DNA of 64,000 nt from Planctomycetia bacterium (GTDB lineage Bacteria; Planctomycetota; Planctomycetia; Pirellulales; UBA1268): the NCBI GenBank assembly GCA_021414115.1, contig JAIOPD010000091.1, positions 18,647-82,646 of the forward strand, in the 5' to 3' direction. Shown piece after piece: positions 47,244-57,174 of the stretch; the stretch's first letter is position 1, and every line of letters begins with the position of its first letter. The position numbers were made by a program, and so were the translations under genes. Under the pieces are notes generated by a model. The model made no database searches and was not told the origin of the DNA. It saw only the letters and a program-made list of their open reading frames with translations.

Positions 47244-48668
47244 TCAGACCCGCACCCGCGTCCACCCGGGCCGCGCGAAGATCGCGAGCATCGCGACGCC
47301 GCGGGCAGTGAGGTCCGTCGCCATCGCGAGCCACGCGCCGCAAACCCCCAAGCCCAAGCCCCGCACGCTCCCGAGCCCGATCGGCAGCGGTACCACGTCC
47401 CACGCCAGGAACATCGCCAGCGGCAGACGGATGGCGACCAATCCGAGGAAGTTCACCAGCATGGGCGGGCGGGTCGCGCCACCGCCGCGGAGGCCGCCCG
47501 AAAGGACCATCAGCAGGGCCAGGGGCGGCTGGGCGAAGGCCACGATCCGCACGAGTGACGCCGCGAGTCCAGCGACCGGCGATCCGGCCGTGGAGCCGCC
47601 GACGAACCACCCGGCGAGCGGTTCCGCAAACCAGAAGAAGGCCGCTCCGGCGGCCGTCATCAGAGAGACACAGGCCAGCGCCGCGAGCCAGACACTTCCG
47701 CGGGCCCGACGTTCGTCGCGAGCCCCGAGAAACTGCCCGGCGAGCGTCGCCGCCGCGACCTGGAAGGCGCTGCCCGGCAGAAAGGCGAGCGACTCGATCG
47801 TGACGGCCACGGCATGAGCAGCCGCATCGACGTTGCCCATCCGGTTGACGATCGAGAGAAAGGTGAGGTGGCAGGCCGCGTTGGCCGCCGCATCGACGCC
47901 GGCGGGCAGACCCACGCGGGCGATGCGTCGCAGCCACGCCGCGTTCGGCCACCAGTCGCCGAGCAGCGGCCGGAGCCCCCGCCGCCTTCGCGACAAGAGC
48001 GCGATGACACAGACCGCCCCGCAGCAGTATCCCGCGAGCGTGCCCCAGGCGAGACCGTCCCAGCCGAGCCGGGGGAGGCCACCCAGCCCGGCGCCGAGGG
48101 CAAAGCTGGCTGCCGCATTGACGACGTTCACCACCGACATAGCGGCAAGGCCCGCCACCATGTCGCCGGCCCCTCGCAGGCTGGCGATGCCGATGGCGAT
48201 CACCATCATCGCGGGGAGCGCGGGCATCACGATTCCCAGATAGCGGGCCGCGAGCCGGCTGCTCTCGTCCGGCAGCCCGAGCAGGGAGACGATCCGACCG
48301 CCCTCGAGACCGATCAGCAGCATGACGGCGAGCGTCAGCACGCTGGCGACCAGAAAACTCTGCGCCATCGCACGCCTGGCGCCTTGCATGTCGCCGGCCC
48401 CGACCCGCCTGGCAACGAGGGCCGTGGCCGCGACGGCCGGCAGGGTGAAAGCGACGGGGATGAAGGCGAGGCAGTAGGCGACGAGCCCCACGGCTGCCAG
48501 CGGTTCAGCACCCGTGAAGAGATTGCCTGCGATCCACTTGTCGACGAATCCCACCGCCAGCGCGAGCACCTGCTCGAGCAACACGGGGACGACCAGCCGC
48601 ACCAGGGGCCGGAGCGTGCCTGCAGCACCGTGCACCGCGGCCGCCGGTGAGACATCCGGCGGCACCAC
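47244..48668 (-). CDS. MATE family efflux transporter
   Basis: About 474 residues and twelve hydrophobic segments in two similar halves: LVVPVLLEQVLALAVGFVDK, with WIAGNL, opens the first and RIARVGLPAGVDAAANAACH the second. MATE pumps use H+ or Na+ to expel drugs or metabolites; the substrate here is unknown. GTG start at 48668, just 20 bases after the DUF1501 stop and without a strong ribosome site; neighbouring GTGs are equally possible. It seems to end the DUF1549-DUF1501 unit, with no obvious functional link. Confidence 0.88.
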   Translation of the reverse strand: MVPPDVSPAAAVHGAAGTLRPLVRLVVPVLLEQVLALAVGFVDKWIAGNLFTGAEPLAAVGLVAYCLAFIPVAFTLPAVAATALVARRVGAGDMQGARRAMAQSFLVASVLTLAVMLLIGLEGGRIVSLLGLPDESSRLAARYLGIVMPALPAMMVIAIGIASLRGAGDMVAGLAAMSVVNVVNAAASFALGAGLGGLPRLGWDGLAWGTLAGYCCGAVCVIALLSRRRRGLRPLLGDWWPNAAWLRRIARVGLPAGVDAAANAACHLTFLSIVNRMGNVDAAAHAVAVTIESLAFLPGSAFQVAAATLAGQFLGARDERRARGSVWLAALACVSLMTAAGAAFFWFAEPLAGWFVGGSTAGSPVAGLAASLVRIVAFAQPPLALLMVLSGGLRGGGATRPPMLVNFLGLVAIRLPLAMFLAWDVVPLPIGLGSVRGLGLGVCGAWLAMATDLTARGVAMLAIFARPGWTRVRV

Positions 48669-48688
48669 GGCCTGCCCGTCACGGCCGC

Positions 48689-49966
48689 TCAGGCGAAGAG
48701 TTCCTTGATGACCTTGCCGGAGTTGGCGATCTTCATCGGCCGACCATTCTTGGCCGTGAAGGTCGTCTCGAGTGAGATGCCGAGCGACTTGAGCACGCTG
48801 GCCATCAGGTCCTGCGATGAATAGGCCTCGGACACCACTTCCTTGCCGTCGGAGCTCGTCTCGCCGACCACGACGCCCCGCTTGAAACCGCCGCCGCCGA
48901 CGACGACGCTCCAACTGCGGGCCCAGTGGTCGCGGCCGCCGCCGCCATTGATATTCGGCGTGCGGCTGAACTCACCCATCCACATCACGACCGTGTCATC
49001 GAGCATGCCGCGGTCAGCCAGATCGGCCACGAGGGCGCTCATCGCCTGGTCGAGCATGGGCAGCTTCTGATCCTGCAGCGTCGGAAAGATGTTGGCATGA
49101 TTGTCCCAGCCGCCGAGATCGACCTCGACGAACGGCACTCCCGCCTCGACCAGCCTGCGGGCCATCAGGCAGCCACGACCAAAGCCGCTCGTGCCGTACT
49201 TCTCCTGGATGTCCTTGGGCTCCTTCATCACCTTGAAGGCGTCCATCTGCGGACTCGTCATGAGCTTGACAGTCTTGTCGAGCACCTTGGCGTGATCGTC
49301 GGCCGACGCACCGCGCCGCTCGCCGATGAACCGCTTCTCGATCGTGGCCAGCATTTCCATTCGCTGGGCGAGCCGCGCCGGATCGACGCCCATGTCGAGG
49401 TTACGGACGTTGCCGTTGGAGTCGACGACGAACGGCGCCCAGGTCATCCCCAGGAAACCGGGCCCCACGCTGCCGCCACCGACCGAAACGAACGGCGGGA
49501 TCTCGAGATTGGGCACCTGGTCGGCAAGCTCGTGGGAGATCACGGCGCCGTAGCTCGGATGCTCGACGTTGGGATTGGGGACATAGCCGGTGTGCATGTA
49601 ATACCGGCCCCGCATGTGATCAGCCTCGCGGGTGCTCATCGAGCGAACGATCGCCATGTGGTGCATCTGCTTCGCCATGAGCGGCATGTGCTCGCAGATG
49701 GCGACGCCGTCGGCGCTGGTCGAGATCTGCTTGAACGGCCCGCCCGTCGGGGCGCCCGGCTTCAGGTCCCAGATGTCCATGCTGCTCGGCCCACCCCCCA
49801 TCCACAGGAGGATCGCGGCCTTGTGCCGCTTCCGCATGTCGGTGGCGTTGGCGAGGATCGAGTTGGTGAACGCGGTCGCCGGAGCGGCGAGCGCGGCGGC
49901 CCCCGCCATGTGATTCATGAAATGGCGGCGGCTCATGCCATCCGGAACATCGATGAAGCGGGCCAT
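48689..49966 (-). CDS. DUF1501 family secreted protein
   Basis: A 425-residue protein. The N-terminus MSRRHFMNHMAGAAALAAPA is a twin-arginine-like signal (SRRHF), so it is probably exported folded. The family pattern is clear: KAAILLWMGGGPSSMDIWDL, MPLMAKQMHHMAIVRSMSTR, YGAVISHELADQ, VDLGGWDNHANIF, VVMWMGEFSRTPNINGGGGR and DHWARSWSVVVGGGG. The fold is related to sulfatase/alkaline-phosphatase enzymes, but no activity is proven for this family. It is widely paired with DUF1549/DUF1553 genes in planctomycetes, as here (124 bases downstream of one). AGGAG precedes the ATG. Confidence 0.93.
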   Translation of the reverse strand: MARFIDVPDGMSRRHFMNHMAGAAALAAPATAFTNSILANATDMRKRHKAAILLWMGGGPSSMDIWDLKPGAPTGGPFKQISTSADGVAICEHMPLMAKQMHHMAIVRSMSTREADHMRGRYYMHTGYVPNPNVEHPSYGAVISHELADQVPNLEIPPFVSVGGGSVGPGFLGMTWAPFVVDSNGNVRNLDMGVDPARLAQRMEMLATIEKRFIGERRGASADDHAKVLDKTVKLMTSPQMDAFKVMKEPKDIQEKYGTSGFGRGCLMARRLVEAGVPFVEVDLGGWDNHANIFPTLQDQKLPMLDQAMSALVADLADRGMLDDTVVMWMGEFSRTPNINGGGGRDHWARSWSVVVGGGGFKRGVVVGETSSDGKEVVSEAYSSQDLMASVLKSLGISLETTFTAKNGRPMKIANSGKVIKELFA

Positions 49967-50090
49967 GGCGAACACTCCTGAGGGCGGGCGGGGGAAATCC
50001 CCAGTGAAATCGTCAGTCAAAGTATGGTTTATTCCCGACTTCGTCGCCAGCCGGCCGAGGAGGCCGGAAGGGCCGGGGAAAGCTGGAATC

Positions 50091-51785
50091 TCAGTGCTTG
50101 ATGATGAACTCGTTCGAGTTGAGCACGGCCCACCAGACGTCCTGCAGGGCCCCCACCACGTCGCCCTTGCGGGCCGCCACCATCCGATTGGCCATCGATA
50201 GCTCGGAACTCGAGGGTTTCCGGGCCAGCGCCGCCATGTAGAGCGTGTCGATCTTGGCACCGTTGTTCATGGAACTGCCGGCGACCTTGTCGAGAAACCC
50301 GCCCTTGCCCGTCGAGACAGCTTCCTTGACCATTTCGCCGTTGAACATCATCAGGACCTGCGGGATCGAGCCGTTGAAGGTCGTCGCGTCGTCCCCTTCG
50401 TCGGTGCCGAAGGCGATGATGAACTGCGCGAGCCACGCGTCTTTCTTCTTCGCCGCCTCCTCGCCCCGCGCCGCCTGACCGGCCTCGGTGGCGGTCAACA
50501 GCGATTCATACAACTCCTCGGCCTGCATCTGCCGCAGATAGAAGTGGGTGAACTTGGGCTTCTCGCCGAGGGCCGGATCGTCGCGGACGTTGGCGGCGGT
50601 GGATCGGCTGGAGACGGCGTAGGGCTTGGAGAGGACCAGCCAGCGGGCGAGTTCCTTGAGATCGAAACTCTGTTCGCGAAAACGCTCCGCCAGGCCGTCG
50701 AGCAGCTCCGGGTGAGAGGGCGGATTGTGCTCGCCGAGATCGTCGACGGGCTTCGTGAAACCGTACCCGAAGAAATGCCCCCACATCCGATTAACGATCG
50801 CCTTCGGAAAAAACGGGCTCGCCTTGATCAACTGCGCAAGCTCCTTGCGCCGATGCACACCATACGCCGTGCCATCCTCCATCTTCGCGGGCAGATACCC
50901 GCTCTTGGCAACCTCGGTCCCATCGACGAACACCGGATAGGCGACCTTCATGAGCCCGTTGCGGAGTTCGTAATACAGTTCCGCCTCCTCGGGATTGCCC
51001 CCTTCGCCGGCGAAGTCCTCGTCGACGAGCTCGACCCACTGGACATCCTGCGACTCCTCGAACCGCCGCAGCGCGCGGGTCTGCCGGAAAAATGCGTTCA
51101 ACTCCCAGAACTGATTTTGCTTGCCCTTGTTGAACGGATGATTATGGCACTGCGTGCACTGCACCTGGAGGCCGAGAAAGATCTGCGCCGTCTTGGCCGT
51201 GGCCTGCACGCCGTTTTCGACCCCCATCTCCTCCATCTTTCCGCTGAGGAAGTTGGTCGCGCCGTTGAAGCCGTCGATGTTTTTCCGATTGGCGTTGGTT
51301 CCGACGGCGGTGACGAGTTCCTCCATGAACCGGTCGTACTGAAGATTCTTGGAGAACGTGCGACGCAGATACTGCCGCATACCCGGACGATTGACCCGTT
51401 CGTTGGTCACATCGCGACCGATGAGAACGGTCGTCCAAACATCGGTCCAATGACGGGCGTACTCGTCGGTGTAGTCGTCGCCGAGCAATCGCGACACAAG
51501 ATCGGGCCGCTTGGTGGGGGATGAATCCGTCAGGAACTGATGGAGTTCCTTGGCACTGGGAATCCGCCCGATCAGGTCGAGGTGCACGCGACGGCACCAC
51601 TCCCCTTCCGTGGCGGCCGGGGACGGCTGAAGCCCCGACTCCGTCCATCCGGACGAGATCTGCTCGTTGATGAACTTGACCTGCGGAATCCCGTAGTGAT
51701 CCGCGACACCGCTCTCGGCGGCGACAGCCGCCGCCGAAGCAAAGATCGCCACCACCTGAAAAAGCATGGTCAGCCGGCTGCGCAT
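50091..51785 (-). CDS. DUF1549/DUF1553 domain protein with a CxxCH motif
   Basis: A 564-residue exported protein (signal peptide MLFQVVAIFASAAAVAAES). The DUF1549 part spans about 35-240: WCRRVHLDLIGRIPSAKELH, ARHWTDVW and, at 210-214, CTQCH in QVQCTQCHNHPFNKGKQNQF, a possible heme-binding CxxCH. The DUF1553 part follows (RRKELAQLIKASPFFPKAIV, NRMWGHFFGYG, HPELLDGLAERF, ARWLVLSKPYA). These proteins are a hallmark of planctomycetes and sit beside DUF1501 genes; a role in polysaccharide breakdown or extracellular electron flow has been proposed in general terms only. GGAGGG precedes the ATG. Confidence 0.93.
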   Translation of the reverse strand: MRSRLTMLFQVVAIFASAAAVAAESGVADHYGIPQVKFINEQISSGWTESGLQPSPAATEGEWCRRVHLDLIGRIPSAKELHQFLTDSSPTKRPDLVSRLLGDDYTDEYARHWTDVWTTVLIGRDVTNERVNRPGMRQYLRRTFSKNLQYDRFMEELVTAVGTNANRKNIDGFNGATNFLSGKMEEMGVENGVQATAKTAQIFLGLQVQCTQCHNHPFNKGKQNQFWELNAFFRQTRALRRFEESQDVQWVELVDEDFAGEGGNPEEAELYYELRNGLMKVAYPVFVDGTEVAKSGYLPAKMEDGTAYGVHRRKELAQLIKASPFFPKAIVNRMWGHFFGYGFTKPVDDLGEHNPPSHPELLDGLAERFREQSFDLKELARWLVLSKPYAVSSRSTAANVRDDPALGEKPKFTHFYLRQMQAEELYESLLTATEAGQAARGEEAAKKKDAWLAQFIIAFGTDEGDDATTFNGSIPQVLMMFNGEMVKEAVSTGKGGFLDKVAGSSMNNGAKIDTLYMAALARKPSSSELSMANRMVAARKGDVVGALQDVWWAVLNSNEFIIKH

Positions 51786-51934
51786 GACGCCCTCCGAGGT
51801 CGGGAAAGCCGAAATCCTCCGCACGGACGGATTGTATTCGGCGACAACGCCCCAGCCTATTCCCGAAGCCAGGCCCCCTCGGGGTCCAGCCTTCTGCGGC
51901 TCGATGTCATGCGGCGAATCCGCGAACGTCGGCG

Positions 51935-52513
51935 TCAGGTCGCAACCGGCCTGGCCGATTCGACCCGCGGCTTTTGCGACCCGCTCGCACTCTCGGGACC
52001 GACGAACTCGAGGATGGCCCGGGGGCCGGCGTCTCCCAAACGGGGCGTCGCCAGCTTGAGGATCCGCGTGTAGCCACCAGGACGATCCGTGAACCGGGGT
52101 GCAATCTTTTCGAACAGGATCCGAGCTGCTTGCTTGTCGCCCAGAAGTTGAACAACCCGGCGGCGGGCCTTCACGGCCGGCGCCATGGCGCGGGCCCACT
52201 GATTCCACTGGTCACCCGTCCGCCACTGCTTCCAAGCCGCCGAGTCGCGCTCCGCCGACGTGCCGAACTGGGCTGCCCGTTGGGCCGCCACGAGTCCGTG
52301 CTTGGCCACGGTGATACACCGCTCCACGAGCGGCCGCACCTCCTTGGCCTTCGCCACGGTGGTCACGATCCGGCCGCGCACCTTGGCCGCCCCGACTTCA
52401 CCCGCCTCCACCTCCCGCTCGGTGAGCATCAGCGCCGACGCGAGATTGCGGAGCAGCGCCCGCTGATGCGAGGGGCTCCGACCGAGAACACGACCCTTTC
52501 GACGATGACGCAT
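51935..52513 (-). CDS. rplQ: 50S ribosomal protein L17 with an internal insertion
   Basis: Binds 23S rRNA at the tunnel exit side of the large subunit. The N-terminus MRHRRKGRVLGRSPSHQRAL and the end of the core, RFTDRPGGYTRILKLATPRL, with GDAGPRAILEFV, are standard. The product is 192 residues rather than about 120. The excess is a stretch of about 45 residues after the HGLVAAQ segment (AAWKQWRTGDQWNQWARAMA) and a C-terminal tail. It follows rpoA by 66 bases and ends the ribosomal block; 149 bases separate it from the DUF1549 start. Confidence 0.95.
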   Translation of the reverse strand: MRHRRKGRVLGRSPSHQRALLRNLASALMLTEREVEAGEVGAAKVRGRIVTTVAKAKEVRPLVERCITVAKHGLVAAQRAAQFGTSAERDSAAWKQWRTGDQWNQWARAMAPAVKARRRVVQLLGDKQAARILFEKIAPRFTDRPGGYTRILKLATPRLGDAGPRAILEFVGPESASGSQKPRVESARPVAT

Positions 52514-52579
52514 GGCGGATTCCTTGAATGTCTCTCGATGCTTGTGGTGGCGATGACGGCGGCCTCAACGGCCCGCCGG

Positions 52580-53569
52580 TCAGGCATTCGCTCCGGCAGG
52601 GACGTCCATCCCGAGATGGAGCCCCAATTCCCGAAGTTTCTCCTCGATCTCCTGCAGCGTGGTCTCGCCGAAGTTCCGCACCTCGAGCAGTTCCTCGCGG
52701 GACCGCGACACGAGATCCCGAAGCGATTCGATGCCCGCCTCGTGGAGGCAGTTGTTCGCACGCAACGACATCCGCAGGTCCGAAACGAGCATGCCCAAGC
52801 GGCTCTCCAGCGGAGCCTCCACGGCAAACAGGCTGGCGGCGCCCGGCAAGGGCACGCCGGGACCTGGCTTGGTGTAGCCCACGAACGGATTGAGGTGCTT
52901 CCGCAGAATCTTGGCCGCTTCGACGAGCGCCATTTCCGGAGTGACGGTGCCGTTGGTCCAGATCTCCATCGTCAGCTTGTCGTAGTTGGTCTTTTGGCCG
53001 ACGCGGGTCTCTTCGACCTCGTACTTGACCCGGGTAACCGGACTGAAGACCGCATCAACCGGAATGATCCCGATTTCCTGCGAGGCCTGGCTCTGCTCGC
53101 CCGACGGGACGTAACCCCGGCCGTTCTCCACGACCATCTCGAGTTCGAAGGGCACGTCGTCGGTCAAGGTCGCCAGCACGAGGTCCTTGTTGACGATCTC
53201 CACCGCCTCGTCGGTCTGGATGTCGGCACCCGTGATCGGACCACGGGTGCTCTTCTCGACACGCAACACGCGAGTCGAGTCGCTGTGGTTCTTCACCACA
53301 AGGCTCTTGATCGCGAGCACGATGTCGGTCACGTCCTCGAGCACGCCCTTGATCGTCGTGAACTCGTGGAGCGAGCCCGCCAGCTTGATCTGCGTGACGG
53401 CGCTTCCCTCGAGACTCGACAAGAGCACGCGCCGCAGGCTATTGCCCACCGTCGTGCCAAAACCCCGCTCGAACGGCTCTGCGGTGAACTTGCCGTACGT
53501 CGACGTCAGCGTCTTGGGGTCGGCAGTGACCGCACCGGGCAGCTCGAGACCACGCCAGCGGATATGCAT
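52580..53569 (-). CDS. rpoA: RNA polymerase alpha subunit
   Basis: Scaffold of RNA polymerase assembly and contact point for activators and UP elements. The 329-residue product has the N-terminal domain ([38 protein letters not shown]-like [20 protein letters not shown]) and the C-terminal DNA-binding domain ([39 protein letters not shown]). All landmarks are intact. ATG start; 18 bases downstream of rpsD. Confidence 0.97.
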   Translation of the reverse strand: MHIRWRGLELPGAVTADPKTLTSTYGKFTAEPFERGFGTTVGNSLRRVLLSSLEGSAVTQIKLAGSLHEFTTIKGVLEDVTDIVLAIKSLVVKNHSDSTRVLRVEKSTRGPITGADIQTDEAVEIVNKDLVLATLTDDVPFELEMVVENGRGYVPSGEQSQASQEIGIIPVDAVFSPVTRVKYEVEETRVGQKTNYDKLTMEIWTNGTVTPEMALVEAAKILRKHLNPFVGYTKPGPGVPLPGAASLFAVEAPLESRLGMLVSDLRMSLRANNCLHEAGIESLRDLVSRSREELLEVRNFGETTLQEIEEKLRELGLHLGMDVPAGANA

Positions 53570-53587
53570 GCGAAACTCCTTGGAAAA

Positions 53588-54214
53588 TCACTTGGAACAA
53601 AGTTCGATGATCAGGTTGGCCTGCACGGGGATAGACACGTCCTCCGCCGCAGGCAGCCGATCGATGCGAGCCTCGGGAATCGCCCCGTCGGCACGCGAGA
53701 GAAAGTCGGGCACGTCGCGGCGGAACTCGGCGAGCGCAGCATGCACGAGTTGCAGGCTCTTCGCCCGATTCTTCACCCGCACGAGGTCACCGGCCTTCAC
53801 CTGGTAACTGGGCACGTCGACCCGGCGACCGTTGACCGTGATGTGGCCGTGCAGCACCACCTGGCGGGCAGCCGCCCTCGAAGGCGCGAAGCCGAGGCGA
53901 TGAATGACATTGTCGAGCCGGCGCTCGAGCAATGACATCAGTGTCTCGCCGGTATTGCCCTTGCCCTTCGCGGCACGGGCGAAATAGGTGCGAAACTGCG
54001 CCTCGAGCACTCCATAATAGTGCTTGACCTTCTGCTTCTCGCGAAGATGCAGACCGTAATCCGTCGGCTTGCTCCGCCGCTTCTGCACCATGCCCGGAGG
54101 CGTGGGGCGACGCTCGATGGCGCACTTCGGGGTGTCGCAGCGGCTCCCCTTGAGAAACAGCTTGAGTCCGTCGCGGCGACAGAGGCGGCAGACAGGTCCG
54201 GTAATACGTCCCAT
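53588..54214 (-). CDS. rpsD: 30S ribosomal protein S4
   Basis: Early 16S rRNA-binding protein that nucleates small-subunit assembly. Starts MGRITGPVCRLCRRDGLKLF, with four cysteines CRLC and CDTPKC, so this is the zinc-binding form. The S4 RNA-binding domain is RRLDNVIHRLGFAPSRAAAR, then HGHITVNGRRVDVPSYQVK. A 208-residue product is the normal size. ATG at 54214; the frame upstream runs through rpsK in another register and is not part of the gene. Confidence 0.97.
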   Translation of the reverse strand: MGRITGPVCRLCRRDGLKLFLKGSRCDTPKCAIERRPTPPGMVQKRRSKPTDYGLHLREKQKVKHYYGVLEAQFRTYFARAAKGKGNTGETLMSLLERRLDNVIHRLGFAPSRAAARQVVLHGHITVNGRRVDVPSYQVKAGDLVRVKNRAKSLQLVHAALAEFRRDVPDFLSRADGAIPEARIDRLPAAEDVSIPVQANLIIELCSK

Positions 54215-54276
54215 GGTGGCGTTCGCTTGCAGGAAAAAGGAGGAAGGAAATGTTTCGTTGACTGGGAGCGCGGCGA

Positions 54277-54654
54277 TCAGACGCGACGCTTCTTGGGGGG
54301 CCGACAGCCGTTGTGAGGCAGCGGGGTGACGTCTTCGATGCTGCGGACGTTCATGCCGGCGGCCTGCAGGGCGGTGATCGCACTTTCCCGACCGCTCCCC
54401 GGCCCCTTGACCCGGACTTCCAGTTCCTTGACACCGAATTTCGCGGCCTTTTCCGCAGCCTGCTGGGCGGCACACTGCCCGGCGAACGGAGTGCCCTTGC
54501 GACTCCCCTTGAACCCACACGTGCCACCGCTCGCCCAGCAGAGCGTATCGCCGCGGGTGTCGGTGATCGTGACGGTCGTGTTGTTGAAACTCGCGACGAT
54601 GTAGGCGATGCCCGCCGTCACGCTCTTCTTCTTCGTCTTGGCAACCTTCGACAT
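54277..54654 (-). CDS. rpsK: 30S ribosomal protein S11
   Basis: Platform protein near the decoding and E site of the small subunit. The 125-residue product contains [20 protein letters not shown], then [20 protein letters not shown], the C-terminal [20 protein letters not shown], and [18 protein letters not shown], all conserved. ATG 87 bases downstream of rpsM, 62 bases before rpsD. Confidence 0.97.
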   Translation of the reverse strand: MSKVAKTKKKSVTAGIAYIVASFNNTTVTITDTRGDTLCWASGGTCGFKGSRKGTPFAGQCAAQQAAEKAAKFGVKELEVRVKGPGSGRESAITALQAAGMNVRSIEDVTPLPHNGCRPPKKRRV

Positions 54655-54741
54655 GCTCGTTGATCTCGCGTCGGAACTCAGGGTCGTAATCGGGGAAAAT
54701 AAGAACGAAAACCACGCTTCGGCGTGGAGGCAACGCCAAGG

Positions 54742-55125
54742 CTACTTGAGGTCCTTGACGCCCTTCTTGCCGGCCACCGTCTTCTTCGGGCCCTTGCGGG
54801 TGCGGGCATTCGTCCGGGTTCGCTGACCGCGCACAGGCAGTCCGCGGCGATGCCGCAGGCCGCGATAGCTGCCGATGTCCTTGAGCCGGGAGATGTTTTG
54901 GGACACCTGCCGCCGCAACTGCCCCTCGACGGTGTAGTCCTTGTCGAGCAGAGCTGCGAGACGCGCCAACTCGTCCTCGTGCAGGTCTCGAGCCCGCCCG
55001 AGCGGATCGACGCCCGCCTTGTGACAGAGTTCACGCGCGACCCGTGCTCCGACTCCGTACAGATACTGTAAGGAGTAGATGGTCTTCTTCTCGGAGGGGA
55101 TGTCGACGCCCATCAGACGCGGCAT
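54742..55125 (-). CDS. rpsM: 30S ribosomal protein S13
   Basis: Head protein of the small subunit that contacts the P-site tRNA and L5. The 127-residue product has [20 protein letters not shown], the helix-hairpin-helix-like [19 protein letters not shown], and [20 protein letters not shown], then [19 protein letters not shown] start; rpmJ lies 200 bases upstream. Confidence 0.97.
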   Translation of the reverse strand: MPRLMGVDIPSEKKTIYSLQYLYGVGARVARELCHKAGVDPLGRARDLHEDELARLAALLDKDYTVEGQLRRQVSQNISRLKDIGSYRGLRHRRGLPVRGQRTRTNARTRKGPKKTVAGKKGVKDLK

Positions 55126-55325
55126 GGCTTGCTTTCCGATTCGCGGTGGCTAGGGACAGTGCTGTTTGTTGCAGACGCGGTTTTCGGCAGGTGTCGCACT
55201 CAGGCATTTCCAATCAGGCACGATCGCACGGAGACATCACCAACCCATGCGAGACCGTCATCAACGATGGCCTCACTCGGCTGTGCCGACCACGGTCGGC
55301 CACCGGCATCGCCCACGAACATCCG

Positions 55326-55439
55326 TCACCCCTGCCGCTGCTTGTGCCGCGGGTCAGCGCAGACCACGAACACGACGCCACGGCGTCGAACGATCTTGCA
55401 CTTCTCACACATGCGACGGACGCTGGCGCGAACCTTCAT
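55326..55439 (-). CDS. rpmJ: 50S ribosomal protein L36
   Basis: A 37-residue zinc-ribbon protein of the large subunit. It reads [20 protein letters not shown], then [17 protein letters not shown]: the ligands are CEKC, C and H, so it is the zinc-binding form. Sits between map and rpsM as in most bacteria; infA (IF-1), often beside it, is absent, and the 156-base gap to map is too short to hold it. A TTGTGA/TATAGT promoter lies 65 bases upstream. Confidence 0.95.
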   Translation of the reverse strand: MKVRASVRRMCEKCKIVRRRGVVFVVCADPRHKQRQG

Positions 55440-55503
55440 GGACGAACTCGTGACGACGGCCGTGAGGCCTGAGACTGACGGAGTGACACCAACCGAGCCA
55501 CAA

Positions 55504-55532
55504 ACTATAAAACCCCGTTTCGACCGTCACAA
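55504..55532 (-). promoter_or_regulatory. Promoter of the rpmJ-rpsM-rpsK-rpsD-rpoA-rplQ segment
   Basis: Minus strand: TTGTGA (55532-55527), a 17-base spacer and TATAGT (55509-55504), in the map-rpmJ gap. It would let the alpha operon be transcribed independently of the upstream ribosomal block, with a leader of about 60 bases, long enough for S4 autoregulation in principle. Confidence 0.6.
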
Positions 55533-55595
55533 GGGGGTAGCCGGATTCCCGTGGAGTCCGCGTTTTTCCCAGCTCGGACCGGCCTCTGGAGTGAA

Positions 55596-56417
55596 TTACG
55601 CGGCCGATCCGGCCGGATCCAGTTGCTCACCTGCGGCCGGAGGTGCGGTGAGCACCTTTGGACCGCTTTCCGTGATCGCCACCGTGTGTTCGAAATGGGC
55701 GCTGGGCCGGCCGTCCACGGTCGATTGGGTCCAGTAATCCGGCAGCGCCCGCACCTTTTTCGAGCCCATGTTCACCATCGGCTCCACGGCGACCACCAGG
55801 CCGGGCTCCAGCTCGAAGTCATGGTTTTTGCGGAACGCCGGCGTGCAAAAGTTCGGCACCTGCGGATCCTCGTGCATGCTGCGGCCGATGCCGTGCCCCA
55901 CGAAGTTCTCGACGACCGAAAATCCGTGATCCCGCACAAACTTTGCCATCTCGGTGGCGACGTCGCTCCAGCGGCTCCGACTGGCCATCAGTTCGATCGC
56001 CAAGGCCAGCACGCCCGACGTACAGTCGAGCAACCGCTGCACGTCGGCTTCGACCTCGCCGACGGGATGCGTGACAGCCGAGTCGCCACACCAGCCGCCA
56101 ACGCTGCATCCGGTGTCGATGCTGACCACGTCGCCGGGCCGCAGCTGCCTCGGCCCCGGAATGCCGTGAACGACCTCGTCATTCACCGAGATGCAACACA
56201 CGGCCGGAAACGGAACCTTGCCGGGAACACCCTTGAAGAGTGGCACAGCGCCGTGATCGAGAAAAAACTTCTCCACCGCGGCATCAATCTCGCCCGTGGT
56301 GACGCCGGGCTTCACCATCGATCTGGCGAGCTGGTGGGCGCCCCAGACAACGAGACCGGAGCGGCGCATCAGAGCGATTTCACGCGGGGACCGAAGATTC
56401 ACCACGACAACACTCAC
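55596..56417 (-). CDS. map: Methionine aminopeptidase (type I)
   Basis: Removes the initiator methionine from new proteins; dinuclear metal enzyme. The 273-residue product contains the ligands in order: [20 protein letters not shown] (two Asp), [18 protein letters not shown] (His), [13 protein letters not shown] (Glu) and [12 protein letters not shown] (Glu). No N-terminal SH3-binding or zinc-finger extension. GTG start at 56417; nearby GTGs are alternatives. Lies between adk and rpmJ. Confidence 0.95.
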   Translation of the reverse strand: MSVVVVNLRSPREIALMRRSGLVVWGAHQLARSMVKPGVTTGEIDAAVEKFFLDHGAVPLFKGVPGKVPFPAVCCISVNDEVVHGIPGPRQLRPGDVVSIDTGCSVGGWCGDSAVTHPVGEVEADVQRLLDCTSGVLALAIELMASRSRWSDVATEMAKFVRDHGFSVVENFVGHGIGRSMHEDPQVPNFCTPAFRKNHDFELEPGLVVAVEPMVNMGSKKVRALPDYWTQSTVDGRPSAHFEHTVAITESGPKVLTAPPAAGEQLDPAGSAA

Positions 56418-56498
56418 CGGGGAACGAAAACAAAACCGACCCAGTCACGCGAAGTATACCGCCGGGACGTGCCCGGGCGACCGCCGATCGAAGACCCA

Positions 56499-57074
56499 TT
56501 ATCGGGTATGGCTGCTTCTCTCAAACCGCCGCACCGCGGCCTTGACGCGGGTGAAAATCTCTTCCGCGGTCCCGAGCCCGTCGATCGAGGCGAGCTTGCC
56601 CTGCCTCAGGTAGTAGTCGAGCAACGGTGCGGTCTGCACCTCGAAACTCGTGATCCTCTTCGAGAAGATCTCCGGGTCGTCGTCCTCCCGCTTGCGGGCG
56701 AGCATCCGGCGCACCAGTTCGTCGCGGGGCACGGCCAGTTCGATCACCCCGTCGACGCTCATCGCCCGTCGCTCGAGAAGGTCGTCGAGTGTCTCGGCCT
56801 GCGGCAGCGTTCGGGGGAAACCGTCGAGCAGGCAACCGGAGCGACAGTCGGGCGCCTGGAGTCGCCGGCTCACCATGCCGACGATGATCGGGTCGGGCAC
56901 CAACCGACCCTGTTCCATGAAACTGGCGGCCTCGATGCCGGCCGGTGTTCGCGAACGCACCTCGGCACGCAGCATCTCGCCGGTCGAGAGGTGGGGCACC
57001 TTGAGGAACTCCACCAGCCGCTGGCACTGCGTGCCTTTTCCGGCTCCCGGTGGACCGATCAGGATGATCCGCAT
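56499..57074 (-). CDS. adk: Adenylate kinase (short form)
   Basis: Balances ATP, ADP and AMP. P-loop GPPGAGKGTQCQRLVEFL at the N-terminus, then HLSTGEMLRAEV (AMP site) and LLDGFPRTLPQAETLDDLL. In place of the long zinc-binding LID there is only a brief loop (MLARKREDDDPEIFSKRITS), so this is the short 191-residue form. Follows secY by 100 bases and precedes map by 81, the usual secY-adk-map order. Confidence 0.95.
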   Translation of the reverse strand: MRIILIGPPGAGKGTQCQRLVEFLKVPHLSTGEMLRAEVRSRTPAGIEAASFMEQGRLVPDPIIVGMVSRRLQAPDCRSGCLLDGFPRTLPQAETLDDLLERRAMSVDGVIELAVPRDELVRRMLARKREDDDPEIFSKRITSFEVQTAPLLDYYLRQGKLASIDGLGTAEEIFTRVKAAVRRFERSSHTR

Positions 57075-57174
57075 GGCTGGCCCACATCGCTGACGGAAGG
57101 GCTGGTCGGACGGCTCGACGGCCGCGCGTGAAGCCTCAGCCGATGCCTCCCGGCGCCGGCCGACCGTGATCCGT

